A DNA stretch of 64,000 bases, taken from assembly GCA_963742105.1 (NCBI GenBank), contig CAVUKN010000004.1:1-64000 (forward strand), read 5' to 3'. The translations under genes and the position numbers were made by a program. The stretch's first letter is position 1. Each line of letters starts with the position of its first letter. Source of the DNA: Gp6-AA40 sp963742105. GTDB taxonomy: Bacteria > Acidobacteriota > Vicinamibacteria > Vicinamibacterales > UBA2999. Below, in pieces: positions 45,316 through 54,674 of the stretch. The notes beneath the pieces are model-generated. The model was not told where the DNA came from, did no database searches, and saw nothing but the letters and a program-made list of their open reading frames with translations.

Positions 45316-45457
45316 AGGGGGTAGGTAGGAGGCAATAGGTAATAGGTAGGTAGCAGGTAGCAGGTAGCAGGTAGCAGGTAGCAGGTAGCAGGTAGCCACA
45401 GTGACCGCCGTCTACCAGCTACCACCTACCAGCTTACCACTTACCACCTACCGCCTA
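45316..45457. repeat. Heptanucleotide palindromic array, GGTAGCA family (A4)
   Basis: At least seven GGTAGCA words with exact period 7 (45344-45394) face CTACCAG/CTTACCA words (45412-45456). The array ends at the stop codon of the next gene. It separates the methylase start from the diguanylate-cyclase stop. Confidence 0.85.
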
Positions 45458-46904
45458 CTAGACTACGCAGTTCCGTCCCGACGACTTCGCCTGATACAGG
45501 CGACGGTCGGCGGTGGCGAGCATTTCCTCGAAGCTGAAGTCGAGGCCGAGTCCGGCGGCACCGGCCGACAGCGTGATGCGCCCGGCACCAGGGAATTCGA
45601 TCGCTTCGACGGCCCGGCGGATTCGATCGGCCAGTCGCTGAGCGTCCTCGAGGGACACCCCGGGCAGGACCAGCAGGAACTCCTCGCCCCCCCAGCGCAC
45701 CACCGTGTCGTAGGTCCGGACCGTCCGCTTGAACAGCGCGCTCAGCTCCCGCAGCACCTGATCGCCGACCTGGTGGCCGAAGGTGTCGTTCACGCTCTTG
45801 AAGCGGTCGATGTCGATCAGCACGCACGTGAGCGGCGTGCGATGACGCTTCGCGCGGGCGATTTCGTTGCCGATCGTCGATTCGCCGCCACGCCGGTTGA
45901 TCAGCCCGGTCAGTTCGTCGGTGATCGCGAGCCGCTCGAGCGCCTGAATCTCGCTGGCGATCGCGGTGGTCACCGTGGGCTCGTGCTCGGCCCTCGGCAC
46001 GTGCCGCTCGATTTCCCGGACGATTGTTGCCGCATACGAGGTGAACGCGTCCAGGTCGTCGGCGCTGAGCCGAAGCGGGCGCGAATCGAGCAGGCACAGC
46101 GCACCCGCCGACGTGCCCCCGGAGAGCGTGAGCGGAATTCCCGCGAAGCCTCTGACGCCGCGGCGCGTCTTGCGATCCACGCCGAAGAGCGGGTGGCTCT
46201 CGGTATCGGCGATGATCAGCGGCTCGCCTTCGGCCGCAACGTCGCGCAGCAGGCTCGATTCGTTGTCGCCTAGCAGGCGCGCGTTCGATGAGTACACCGA
46301 CATCAGCGGTTCGTCGGCGCCGAGCGTCACCAGCCCGGCGCACGTCTCCACGCCGAACTGCAGCGCCGCTTCCACGACATGACGCGCGACCATCGACATG
46401 ATCGACGCCTGCGGACTCTGTCCTGACGGACGCGCCAGCCGGCGGCGGCAGCGGCCATCGTCCCTCGTCATGCACCGTTCCGATGGTCGCCTGGATGGCC
46501 GACCGCGCCAGCGACGGATCGACATCGGCCGGGAGGATGCGGGCGAAGTTCAGGTTCTGGCCCAGTTCCTTCGCCGCCGCGCGGAGCGGCTGGAACGCCG
46601 ACACGACGATCACCGACGCCATCTCCCCGCGCGGTTGCTGGCGCAGGGCCCGCACCACCGAGAAGCCATCGAGCCGCGGCAGTGAGAGATCGGTCACCAG
46701 CAGCACGGGGACGCCCCGCGTGGTGATCTGCTGTTGCGCCTCTTCACCGTCGCGCACGACGACCACGGGATGACCGGTCTCCATCGCGACCTGCCGCCAG
46801 GTGGCGGCGCGGTTCGCGTTCGGGATCGCGATCAACACATAGCCGGCCTCAGCGTGCGCCGACACTACGCGATTGGGCGAAGCGGTTGAATCACTCGGGG
46901 CCAT
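45458..46904 (-). pseudogene. Response regulator-GAF-GGDEF (diguanylate cyclase), interrupted by one frameshift
   Basis: The N-terminal frame from ATG 46904 is a receiver-like domain (VLIAIPNANRAATW, VTDLSLPRLDGF with the phosphate-accepting aspartate, VIVVSAFQP). A second frame from near 46450 continues with a GAF domain (EAALQFGVETCAGLVTL, GVRGFAGIPLTL) and a GGDEF domain (LTGLINRRGG, CVLIDIDRFKSVNDTFGHQVGD, RWGGEEFLLVLPG). The active-site GGEEF is intact, so as one protein it would make c-di-GMP under receiver and GAF control. The switch fits one extra base in CTGCCGCCGCCGGC (46433-46456). Confidence 0.8.
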
Positions 46905-46999
46905 GGGTCGCGGGTCCAGGACTTCTGCGCTTGTTCCTCTGTGTCGTGTCACGGGCAGCGGTATCCAGTTAGTCGGAACGCAAATCCGTCAATGCCCCA

Positions 47000-47044
47000 A
47001 CGAAGGTCTTCGCTGCAGCACGCCATGCCGTAGCAAGACTTCGT
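47000..47044. other. Imperfect hairpin upstream of the GGDEF gene
   Basis: ACGAAGGTCTTCGCTGC pairs imperfectly with a later GCAAGACTTCGT. The rest of 46905-47108 shows nothing recognisable. Confidence 0.3.
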
Positions 47045-47108
47045 CCAATGGTTGAGCTTCCGGCGACTGCGGCGTCTTTCACGAAAGTGCGTCCCTGAAA
47101 GTCGGACT

Positions 47109-48132
47109 TTAGTCACCCAAAGCGGTTAATACGACCCCGTACGTCACACACGCCGTGCCCCAGGATGGATCAGGGGGTGTTCTGATTCGGTGCCTCTGCA
47201 GCCACTCGCAGAACCGGTCGATGCCGGCAGCGAACGACGTCTCCGGGTGATAGCCAAGCAGATCGGCGGCCTTGTCCACCGACGCCCAGGTCTGCGGCAC
47301 GTCGCCAGGCTGCTCGGGATGTCGATCGATCTTCGCCCTCACGCCGAGTGCCCGTTCCAACTCCGCAATCATCTCCGCCAGTGTGACCGTGCGATCGTTC
47401 CCCAGGTTGATCACTTCGTAGCGGCTGCGGTCGTAGGCAAGTGCTGCCGCGGATGCCCGACACGATGTCGCTGATGAACGTGTAGTCGCGACGCGTCGTC
47501 CCGTCGCCGAAGACGGGAATTCGATCCCCCGCCAGCATCTTCCGGGCGAAGCTGTGAATCGCCAGATCGGGACGCTGCCGCGGACCGTACACGGTGAAGA
47601 AGCGCAGCGCAATGAACCGGAAACCGTACAAGTGGCTGTAGACGTGCCCCAGCAGCTCGCCGGAGACCTTGGTGCTGGCGTATGGGCTGATCGGCTGGAG
47701 CACGTAGTCGCTCTCGCGCCATGGCGTGTTCGGGTTCACCCCGTAGACACTGCTCGACGATGCGAACACCACGTGCGGTGTGCCCGACTGCCGCGCGAGT
47801 TCCAGGATGTTCTGCGTGCCGGCGACGTTCACTTCCTGATAGGTGCGCGGATCCGCGATGGAAGGACGAACACCGGCGCGCGCCGCCAGGTGCACGATCG
47901 CGTCGTAGCGCGGCGACAGCTTCTGCAGCGCTGCACCGTCGCGGATGTCGATACGCGCCAGCGAGTAGTGCGGATGTCGCAGGTGCGGCGCGATGTTCCG
48001 TTCCTTTGTCTCGATCGCGTAGAACGGATCGAAGCTGTCGACGGCGGTGACGTGCCAGCCGTCAGCCAGTAACGAGTCGACCAGGTGACTGCCGATGAAT
48101 CCGGCGGCGCCTGTGATCAGGACGTGTCTCAT
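47109..48132 (-). pseudogene. NAD-dependent sugar-nucleotide epimerase (SDR), interrupted by one frameshift
   Basis: From ATG 48132 the protein starts MRHVLITGAAGFIGSHLVD (Rossmann GxxGxxG) and carries the catalytic serine in SSSSVYG and PYASTKVSGE (YxxxK). It reaches DYTFISDIVSGIR, then continues in another frame (ALAYDRSRYEVINLGNDRTVTLAEMI ... FCEWLQRH) to the stop at 47109. One extra base in CGCGGCAG near 47456-47460 explains it. It resembles UDP-glucuronate or UDP-glucose 4-epimerases acting on nucleotide sugars for cell-surface polymers. Confidence 0.82.
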
Positions 48133-48167
48133 CGTGGTGGCTGCAAATGAGTCCTGGTGACGCGGGC

Positions 48168-48891
48168 CTACGGCTGTCGGCGTCCCTCGTCATGACGCCG
48201 CGAACCCGGGCCTGCCGCGAACGGCCGCACCGGTGGATCTGCCGGAGTGACGAGCCGCCGGTCGACGGCCGTGAGCGCGAGTTCGACGCGATTGGCCACA
48301 TGCAGTTTGTCGAACACCTTTCGCAGGTGGTTCTTGACCGTCTGTTCGTTGAGCCCGAGCTGCCACGCGATGTCCTTGTTGCTGGCGCCGGTCACGATGA
48401 GCGACACGATCTCGCCCTCGCGCGGCGTCAAGCCGCCGGCGTGGTCGTCGCTCCGGGACGGGTTACGCAACGCCTCGACCAGGTCCCCCACGCTGTCGCG
48501 GCCAAGCCAGTACTCACCACGGCTGACCTGACGGATGCACTTCGTCAGGAGATCGCTTGTGCTCTGTTTAAGGAGGAGCCCCCACGCGCCGCGAACCAGG
48601 GCCGTTCGCATCTGCCCGCGCTCGATCAGACGCCGTCAGCAGTACCGGCCGGGTCGGAAGTGCGAGGGCTGCCAGCCGCCGGAGCACCTCGAGGCCATTC
48701 GTCCCGGGCAGATGGAGGTCGAGCAGCAGGATATCCGGGCGCAGCACCTGCACGAGCTCGATGGCCTGGTTACCGTCCTCCGCCTCACCCACCAGCTCGA
48801 TGTCGGGCTCGGGGCTCATCAGCGTCCGCAGCCCGATCCGGAAGATCGGGTGCTCGTCTGCGACAACAACGCGAATGGTCCCGTTATTCAT
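48168..48891 (-). pseudogene. NarL/FixJ-type response regulator, interrupted by one frameshift
   Basis: ATG 48891 opens the receiver domain (IRVVVADEHPIFRIGLRTL, the acceptor aspartate in ILLLDLHLPG, LLTASDRA). After one extra G in CGGGCAG (near 48615) the frame continues MRTALVRGAWGLLLKQ. A LuxR-type helix-turn-helix follows (LTPREGEIVSLIVTGASNKDIAWQLGLNEQTVKNH) with a C-terminal tail. As one protein it is a two-component DNA-binding regulator; no histidine kinase is next to it. Confidence 0.8.
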
Positions 48892-49157
48892 AGACCCACG
48901 TTCGTCTGCCTGACCACTCGAGCCGAGAGGCTCTTCCGGGCGCTGACCGCCATATGTTGTGTCCACGTCGTCTGATAGCCGATTTTGTTGTGGTCGTGAT
49001 CCGCACGGAAGTGTAAACGCAACCGGTCAGTTAGTGCTAACGCCCGGAAAACTTCGGGGTTCAATCAGTGTGCAACCATGCGCACTTATAGGTACTTTCG
49101 GGCTAGTCGAGTTGCTGTCAGGGCTCGTGGAAGGCCGTCGAGCAATTGGCTCGCGCG
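48892..49157. other. Intergenic region without recognised genes
   Basis: No credible coding frame, repeat array or known RNA was found. The AT-richer part around 48970-49090 could hold a promoter for the response regulator; it is otherwise unremarkable. Confidence 0.4.
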
Positions 49158-49186
49158 ATCGGCGAGCCCATGAAGGGCTCGCCGAT
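49158..49186 (-). terminator. Strong hairpin downstream of the small membrane protein gene
   Basis: ATCGGCGAGCCC and GGGCTCGCCGAT form a perfect 12-base stem with a five-base loop (ATGAA). It begins 16 bases after the stop of the gene at 49202-49366. There is no T-run, so it may be a Rho-assisted or processing site rather than a classic intrinsic terminator. Confidence 0.6.
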
Positions 49187-49201
49187 AATCTCGTCGCTTC
49201 G

Positions 49202-49366
49202 TCAGCCCTCGCTCACAGTTGGAGAGTTGGTGTAGATCAGCTCGCCACGGCTGTGCCCCGCCTCCGACATTCCCTCGGCGATCGAGTCACGCCGTCGCCA
49301 CCACCATGCGGCCGCCATCGCGGCTCCGGCCATCGTCGCGATCATCCCGTACTGTCGTTTGGTCAT
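49202..49366 (-). CDS. Small single-pass membrane protein
   Basis: A 54-residue protein. GGAGG lies five bases before ATG 49366, a strong translation signal. After a short basic start (MTKRQYG) one hydrophobic segment (MIATMAGAAMAAAWWW) is followed by RRR and a polar tail with GELIYTNSPTVSEG, suggesting N-out or N-in anchoring with a soluble C-terminal tail. No family is recognised. The context is an isolated single gene with a hairpin-rich leader and a strong hairpin after its stop. Confidence 0.65.
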   Translation of the reverse strand: MTKRQYGMIATMAGAAMAAAWWWRRRDSIAEGMSEAGHSRGELIYTNSPTVSEG

Positions 49367-49378
49367 GAGTACCTCCAA

Positions 49379-49488
49379 GCCGCCTGCACAGGCGGCATTC
49401 TCAGCAGGATTGCCCTTATGAAATGAGGCAACATCAGGGCCAGCGTCCGCATGCGGACGGTTCGCGAAGGCGCATCCCGCGGCGGGAT
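49379..49488 (-). promoter_or_regulatory. Hairpin-rich leader of the small membrane protein gene
   Basis: Three perfect palindromes occur within 110 bases upstream of the start: GCCGCCTG-CA-CAGGCGGC (49379-49396), CGTCCGCATGCGGACG (49444-49459) and ATCCCGC-G-GCGGGAT (49474-49488). Such spacing suggests a structured 5' leader or regulator binding sites. No known riboswitch is recognised. Confidence 0.45.
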
Positions 49489-49538
49489 TTGCTGACGCGA
49501 GGCAGGAGGAGAAAGGACGCAAGTTTTTTCCGCCGATG

Positions 49539-50153
49539 TCACGCGTCGTAGAACCAGTCCACTGCCGCGTCGCGGGTTCCTTGCCTAACCGGCAGAACTT
49601 CGTGCAGTGTCCCGCTTGGGAACGCGACCAGCAGCCCGGCCTCGGGGTGAACCTCCACCCCCGGCGCGCCGGGCTCGAAATAGAGACAGAGTGTTCCCCC
49701 CTCGAAATCCCCATCCCGGTCGACCGCCTTCGAGTCATTCAGAAAGACGACGACCGAGGCGGACCGTCGGGCGGCCGCCGGCCAACCCGCCACCCTGCCC
49801 CGATCCTGATGAGGCATGTAGAAGCCTCCCGCCGGGTAGCGCAGGAAGCTGGTTCCCTCGCGCTCACCGAGCGGGCAACCCAGCGCCCGCGCGATGACTG
49901 GCCGCAAACCATCCAGACGCGGCTCGAACCACCCACGCACCGCCACCTCGACGTCGATGCTCGTCGTCTGCCGGATTGTCTTGCGCGTCACGATCGTGTC
50001 GCCGACGATCTCGGCGGGCTCTCGCTCGCCCAGATCCATTGCGCGGCGCAGGCGTCCGCATTCATCAGGTGTGAGAAATTGCGGTTCGATCAGGAGCGGG
50101 AAGCCGCTCGCAGCGCGGTCGATCATGGACCACATTCTGCGCTGGGCGAGCAT
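49539..50153 (-). CDS. 2OG-Fe(II) oxygenase (prolyl-4-hydroxylase-like)
   Basis: A 204-residue double-stranded beta-helix dioxygenase. The iron triad is His115 and Asp117 in PHQDRG and His184 in TLHEVLPV, with Arg194 in GTRDA positioned to bind 2-oxoglutarate. FLTPDECGRL is the usual opening of the family. The protein or small-molecule substrate is unknown. Alternative starts are the ATGs at 50135 and 50126; none has a ribosome-binding site. It is divergent from the MoxR gene. Confidence 0.82.
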   Translation of the reverse strand: MLAQRRMWSMIDRAASGFPLLIEPQFLTPDECGRLRRAMDLGEREPAEIVGDTIVTRKTIRQTTSIDVEVAVRGWFEPRLDGLRPVIARALGCPLGEREGTSFLRYPAGGFYMPHQDRGRVAGWPAAARRSASVVVFLNDSKAVDRDGDFEGGTLCLYFEPGAPGVEVHPEAGLLVAFPSGTLHEVLPVRQGTRDAAVDWFYDA

Positions 50154-50207
50154 CCGCTCACCGGAAGGAGGCGCGAAGGCACCCCCGGTGAGAAGAGGAC
50201 CATCAGG

Positions 50208-50213
50208 TATGAT
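50208..50213 (+). promoter_or_regulatory. -10-like element upstream of moxR
   Basis: TATGAT ends eleven bases before ATG 50225, which would give a leader of only a few bases. No ribosome-binding site is present. Confidence 0.4.
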
Positions 50214-50224
50214 TCCGGCTCCTC

Positions 50225-51262
50225 ATGCATCCCGAGCTCCAGGAAGCGATCGATCTCCACAAGGCGATCGTGGCCGAGGCCGGCAACGCGCTGGTCGGCT
50301 ACGACACGGAAAAGGCGCTCGCCAACGTCGTCCTCCTCTCCGAAATCCCGACGACCTACGACAAGGACCAGAAGCGGCAGGTGAACGCGGGCAACCTGTT
50401 GTTGCGCGGCGTCCCTGGTGTCGGCAAGACTTTTTTCGGCGTCATCCTCGCTGCGATCAGCAACGCCAGTTTTGCCCGGCTGCAGGGACGCGCCGACTTG
50501 CAGCCGACTGAAATCGTCGGGTTTCAGATGATCAACCCGGCGACCGGCGAATTCATGACCGAGTTCGGTCCGCTGGCCTCGGCCGAAGTGATCCTGCTCG
50601 ACGAGATCAATCGGATCCCGCTCAAGTCGCAGAGTGCGTTCCTCGAAGGCCTGCAGGACCGCACGGTGACGGTCGGCAAGACGACGTACGAGCTGAAGCC
50701 ATTCAGTTTCGCGATCGCGACGATGAACCCCGTGGAGCTTGGCCAGGGCACGTTCCCGCTGTCCGAAGCGGCTGCCGATCGTTTCGCGATCATCGTGAAC
50801 GTTCCCTACCTGCCCCCGGCCGAGGAGGAGAAGCTGGTGAGCTTCGACTTCAAGAGTGTCAGGCTGAAGCCGCTGATGTCGAAGGAGCGAATCATCGAAT
50901 TGCGGGGCGCGATCACGCGCGAGGTTTTCCTCCACGACGCGCTCGCGAAGTACATCCGTCGCCTGGTCGGGGCTACCCGGCCGTACAACGCAGAGACCTG
51001 GGTGCACCGATCACCGTCGGCGCTGGTCGAGCGCTGTGTCGATCTGGGCGCATCGCCGCGGGCGACGATCTGCTGGGGTCGGCTGGTGAAGGTGTGGGCA
51101 CTGCTGATGCACGAGCGCGAAGAGGTCTATCCCGAGGACGTGCAGGCGCTGGCGCGCTACGTACTCGGTCACCGGGTGTGGCTGGGCCCCCACGCCGCGA
51201 GCCATGGGGTCACGGTAGAAAACGTGATCGACGATCTCGTCGATCGGGTGGCGGTGCCATGA
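50225..51262 (+). CDS. MoxR-type AAA+ ATPase
   Basis: A 345-residue ATPase. Walker A is GVPGVGKT (62-69), Walker B is ILLDEINR, and sensor 1 is IATMNP. MoxR ATPases act with VWA-domain proteins in maturation or assembly of complexes. It is the first gene of a six-gene run: it overlaps the DUF58 gene by four bases (ATGA) and is followed by VWA proteins. The group matches the Bat-type operons of other bacteria. Confidence 0.9.
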   Translation: MHPELQEAIDLHKAIVAEAGNALVGYDTEKALANVVLLSEIPTTYDKDQKRQVNAGNLLLRGVPGVGKTFFGVILAAISNASFARLQGRADLQPTEIVGFQMINPATGEFMTEFGPLASAEVILLDEINRIPLKSQSAFLEGLQDRTVTVGKTTYELKPFSFAIATMNPVELGQGTFPLSEAAADRFAIIVNVPYLPPAEEEKLVSFDFKSVRLKPLMSKERIIELRGAITREVFLHDALAKYIRRLVGATRPYNAETWVHRSPSALVERCVDLGASPRATICWGRLVKVWALLMHEREEVYPEDVQALARYVLGHRVWLGPHAASHGVTVENVIDDLVDRVAVP

Positions 51263-52206
51263 GCTTCGTCCAGCCGGATCGGGCGTCTCATCACGAGCAA
51301 CCAGACGCGGAGGAGACGCTCGTCAATCTGCACGAAATTGCCGAGATCGAACTGTTCATCCTGAGGCGGATGAAGGAGTTCACTGTCGGCGACCACGCCA
51401 GCGTGTTCCACGGCGCGGGGTTCAACTTCGTCGGCACGCGCGACTGGCAACCGGGCGATCGCATGTCGTCGGTGGACTGGGCGCAATCATCGCTGACGAA
51501 CTTCAGCCCGATGGTGACGCGCGAGTTCGACCAGGACAGCAACGCGACGGTAATGGCTGTCGCGGACGCCTCGTTGTCCACGCGCTGCGGTCTCAACGGT
51601 ATTTCGATCGCGTCGGCCATCGCCCGTTCGGTCGCCGCCGCCGGCCTGTCCGCGGTCTTCTTCCAGGATCAATTCGGGTTAATCACATTCGATGAGCAGT
51701 TCCATCAGCTGACCGCCGCCCGCCCGCGCGTCGGCCGCTCGCACGTGATCTACTGCCTCGACCTCTACCAGAACCGGACGGTCCTCGACGCCGTGACCGA
51801 TCGCGACATCACCGCGACAATCGCCGGCCACCTGCGTAAGGCATCACTGGTTCCGGTTATCTCCGATTTTCTGGTGCCGGATGCGCGCCGACTGGTCGCC
51901 GACCTCGCGCGGTTGAATGCCGTTCACGACGTGTTTCTGCTGATGGCCGACGCACGATTCGCCTACGAACTGCCGCGCCTGTCGGCGGGCTGGATCGAGG
52001 CATTCGACGTCGAAACAGGCACCACCCGGGTGTTTTCGAACCGCGAGCTGCGGCAGCTGGCGGCCCGTGTCGACGACTGGCAGCAGGGCATCATGACGCT
52101 GGCACGGGACAATGGGCTCGACGTTGTCCGCGTCGGGCTCGATCGGTGGCAGATGGAAGCGGCGCTGGTCGAATTCACCGCCGAGCGGCGGCTACGGAAG
52201 ATGTGA
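51259..52206 (+). CDS. DUF58 domain protein
   Basis: A 315-residue protein; ATG 51259 overlaps the moxR stop. HGAGFNFVGTRDWQPGDRMSSVDW is the DUF58 hallmark. A VWA-like acidic patch (VMAVADASLST) follows, and the closing LRDN-type region (LARDNGLDVVRVGLD) is present. DUF58 proteins partner with MoxR and membrane VWA proteins; the molecular role is unclear. A longer open frame back to 51094 lies inside moxR and is not used. Confidence 0.87.
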   Translation: MSFVQPDRASHHEQPDAEETLVNLHEIAEIELFILRRMKEFTVGDHASVFHGAGFNFVGTRDWQPGDRMSSVDWAQSSLTNFSPMVTREFDQDSNATVMAVADASLSTRCGLNGISIASAIARSVAAAGLSAVFFQDQFGLITFDEQFHQLTAARPRVGRSHVIYCLDLYQNRTVLDAVTDRDITATIAGHLRKASLVPVISDFLVPDARRLVADLARLNAVHDVFLLMADARFAYELPRLSAGWIEAFDVETGTTRVFSNRELRQLAARVDDWQQGIMTLARDNGLDVVRVGLDRWQMEAALVEFTAERRLRKM

Positions 52207-52209
52207 ACG

Positions 52210-53376
52210 ATGAGCAGAAGCAGGTGGCGGGCAACAGGGGCAGTGGCGCTGCTTTTCGGCTTAGTACTTTCCGGAGACGTCGAAGCGCAGACCACGGCCG
52301 GACCGCGCGCTGGTGAAGTGGAAACGGCGCCGATCCGGTGCTGGTGGAAAACCGATCGGACCTCGATTCGAGTCGGTGAGCGGTTCGCCCTGACATTGAC
52401 GTGCGCGGTGATCGACACGCGGAGCGTCACCGTCGTGCCGACTCTGACGCAACTGGACCCCGGAGCACTGCAGATTCCACCGTTCGAGGTGGTCGGGGGA
52501 TCCAAACGCGACGATGTGCTGGCCGCGCCGTGGCGCTACATCCAGTACGAATACATGGTGCGGTTTCTGGCCGAAGGCTATTTCGGCCAGGACCTCAACA
52601 TTCCACCGCTCTCAGTGACCTACGCGATCAAGGCCGCAAGCGGCGGCGGCGCTGAAGGGCGCGACCTGACCTACATTCTGCCGGCAATTCCTCTACGGGT
52701 GATGTCGCTCGTGCCTCGCGAAGCGTCGAATATCCGTGACGAAGCGGCCGAGACCTTCGCTGACGTCGAGACGCGACAGTTCCGGGCGCGCGGCGCATTC
52801 ATCGTCGCGGCCATCCTGGTGGCTGCCGCGGTCGGCGTGCTGCTGATTGGGGCTGTCCGGGTGTTCGGCCGCCGGCGTGCGCGCCAGATCGGAGCCGTTC
52901 GGACGATGTCGTCCGCCCGCGTGCTTGGCAGTGTCCTGAGCGCCTTGCGCAAGCTCCGCTCGGATGTGGCACGAGACGGCTGGTCGCCACCACTCGCCAG
53001 ACGCGCATTGGCGCAGCTGCGCATTGCCAGCGCGATCGCGTTGGGGCGTACCGTCGCGCAAACGCCGGTCGATCGCTCGGCGCCTGAACGGGAAGGACAG
53101 GTGGTCGTTCGCAGCGGTCTCGTGCGCCGGCGTCAGTCCGCTGTGTCGGCCGCGACGACGCCGCAGGGGATCGCCAAGGCGCTCGACAATGGTCATCGAC
53201 CGTCGCCCGGCACGCGAGCGGCGCTCGAGCAGTTGCGTGGTTCACTGGAGACGCTCGGCAGCGCCGGCTATGGGCGCCAGACGGAACTCGACCTGCTGAC
53301 GCTCAACACGGCGCTCGAGCAGGGCACCCATGCCGTCAGGCAGTTGCGGTGGCGAAAGATGATGCGGATCGGGTGA
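52210..53376 (+). CDS. Membrane-anchored BatD-like protein
   Basis: A 388-residue protein. Residues 1-26 are a signal peptide ending in VEAQT. The periplasmic part holds a beta-rich domain (CWWKTDRTSIRVGERFALTLTCAVID), with YIQYEYMVRFLAEGYFGQDLNIPPLSV. A transmembrane helix (AFIVAAILVAAAVGVLLIGAV) lies near residue 205, and a cytoplasmic helical part follows. The position and architecture (beta-rich exported domain, helix, cytoplasmic tail) suit a BatD-type partner of the VWA proteins; sequence identity with BatD is not obvious. Confidence 0.68.
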   Translation: MSRSRWRATGAVALLFGLVLSGDVEAQTTAGPRAGEVETAPIRCWWKTDRTSIRVGERFALTLTCAVIDTRSVTVVPTLTQLDPGALQIPPFEVVGGSKRDDVLAAPWRYIQYEYMVRFLAEGYFGQDLNIPPLSVTYAIKAASGGGAEGRDLTYILPAIPLRVMSLVPREASNIRDEAAETFADVETRQFRARGAFIVAAILVAAAVGVLLIGAVRVFGRRRARQIGAVRTMSSARVLGSVLSALRKLRSDVARDGWSPPLARRALAQLRIASAIALGRTVAQTPVDRSAPEREGQVVVRSGLVRRRQSAVSAATTPQGIAKALDNGHRPSPGTRAALEQLRGSLETLGSAGYGRQTELDLLTLNTALEQGTHAVRQLRWRKMMRIG

Positions 53377-53380
53377 AATG

Positions 53381-53540
53381 CAGAATTCAGAATTCAGAAT
53401 GCAATTCAGAATGCGAATGCAGAAGAGGTCGTTTGCGCCAGTGGAACCACTGCCCGCATTCGGCATCCGCATCCGCATTCCGATTCCGCATGCCGCATTC
53501 CGCTTCTGCATTCTGCATTCTGCATTCTGAATTCTGAAAC
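53381..53540. repeat. Heptanucleotide palindromic array, AGAATTC/GCATTCT family
   Basis: AGAATTC/AGAATGC words (53381-53426) face GCATTCT/GAATTCT words (53487-53538), period 7. It fills a 170-base gap inside the otherwise compact operon, so it may weaken transcription between the upper and lower halves. Confidence 0.82.
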
Positions 53541-53549
53541 GCCAGTGTC

Positions 53550-54674
53550 ATGAACGAACTGCTCCTGACCGTTCGCCAGACGATCGACGAGTGGCTGCGG
53601 CTGCGGTGGACCGATCTGCAGTTTGCCGAGACGCGCAACGCGTTGCTGCTGTTTGTGGCGCTGTTCGGCGCAGCGGCGGTCGCGTTGCTGTTCCGCCACG
53701 CGCGGACGCGCCGCCGGACCGGCGACACGGTGCGGGGGGCGGCGACCGCTCAGGCCGGCGCCGCGATCGTTCTTCCGGCGGTCGTGCCGTCGATGCGGAG
53801 ATCGCCGTTGTCGGCGATCCGGTTTCTACCGTTGCTGGTGTTTCTGGCTGGCGTGCCGTTCTTCGCGCTGGCGCTGGCCGACCCGCACACCGGGTTCGCG
53901 CAGGAGGACGTCTCCTATCCCGGTCGCCGGATTGCGCTGCTGGTGGACGCGTCCACCAGCATGGTGATGTCGTTCAATTCGGCGAAGTTGAAGACGCAGG
54001 GCGAAGCCACGTTCTTCACCGCCGTCGCCGGCGCCGAACAGTTCATGAAGCGACGGATGGCCGGCCCGTACCACGATCTAATCGCGCTGATTCAGTTCGG
54101 CAACGAAGCCTACGTGGTCACGCCATTCACCACCGATTACGAGAACGTCCTGCTCAGCGTCCGGCTGGTGAGCGATCCGAAAGAGTGGGGACGGTTCAGC
54201 GACTGGGGGACGACGATCATCGAGGGGATCGACCAGGGCCTCCAGCTGTTCAAGTCGTTCGATTTCGTCAACGCGTCCGGCAACCTGATGATCGTGTTCA
54301 CCGACGGCCGCGATTCCGAGTTGAATCGCCAGAACCGGCCGCTCGATCAACTGGTGGCGGAGGCGCGCCGGTATCGCATCCCGGTCTACATGATTCGGAC
54401 CGCCTATCGCATGCCGTTCGGTCGCGTCCAGCAGGACACCATCTGGAAGCCGGTCATCGAGCGAACCGGTGGGCGCTTCTACGCGGCGCCTGACGAAGAA
54501 TCCATTTTGAAGGCGCTGGCGGAGATCGATCGGCTGTCGCCGGGAAAGATCGAAGTCCGGCAGTACAGCGTGCAGCGCCCGCGCTACGCGGGCTTCGCGC
54601 TGATCGGCCTTGCGCTCTGGACCATTGCCGCGGTGATGAAGCTGGGATTCAGCACGTTCAGGAGTTTTCCGTAA
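53550..54674 (+). CDS. VWA-domain membrane protein (BatA/B-like)
   Basis: A 374-residue protein. Membrane helices (about 31-48 and 91-110) flank a basic loop, and a C-terminal helix lies near residue 350. The von Willebrand A domain begins RRIALLVDASTSM, with the metal-ion (MIDAS) residues Asp133, Ser135 and Ser137. A later FTDGRDSE segment supplies the last MIDAS aspartate. It would bind protein partners at the membrane, working with MoxR and the second VWA protein. It overlaps the next gene by one base. Confidence 0.85.
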   Translation: MNELLLTVRQTIDEWLRLRWTDLQFAETRNALLLFVALFGAAAVALLFRHARTRRRTGDTVRGAATAQAGAAIVLPAVVPSMRRSPLSAIRFLPLLVFLAGVPFFALALADPHTGFAQEDVSYPGRRIALLVDASTSMVMSFNSAKLKTQGEATFFTAVAGAEQFMKRRMAGPYHDLIALIQFGNEAYVVTPFTTDYENVLLSVRLVSDPKEWGRFSDWGTTIIEGIDQGLQLFKSFDFVNASGNLMIVFTDGRDSELNRQNRPLDQLVAEARRYRIPVYMIRTAYRMPFGRVQQDTIWKPVIERTGGRFYAAPDEESILKALAEIDRLSPGKIEVRQYSVQRPRYAGFALIGLALWTIAAVMKLGFSTFRSFP

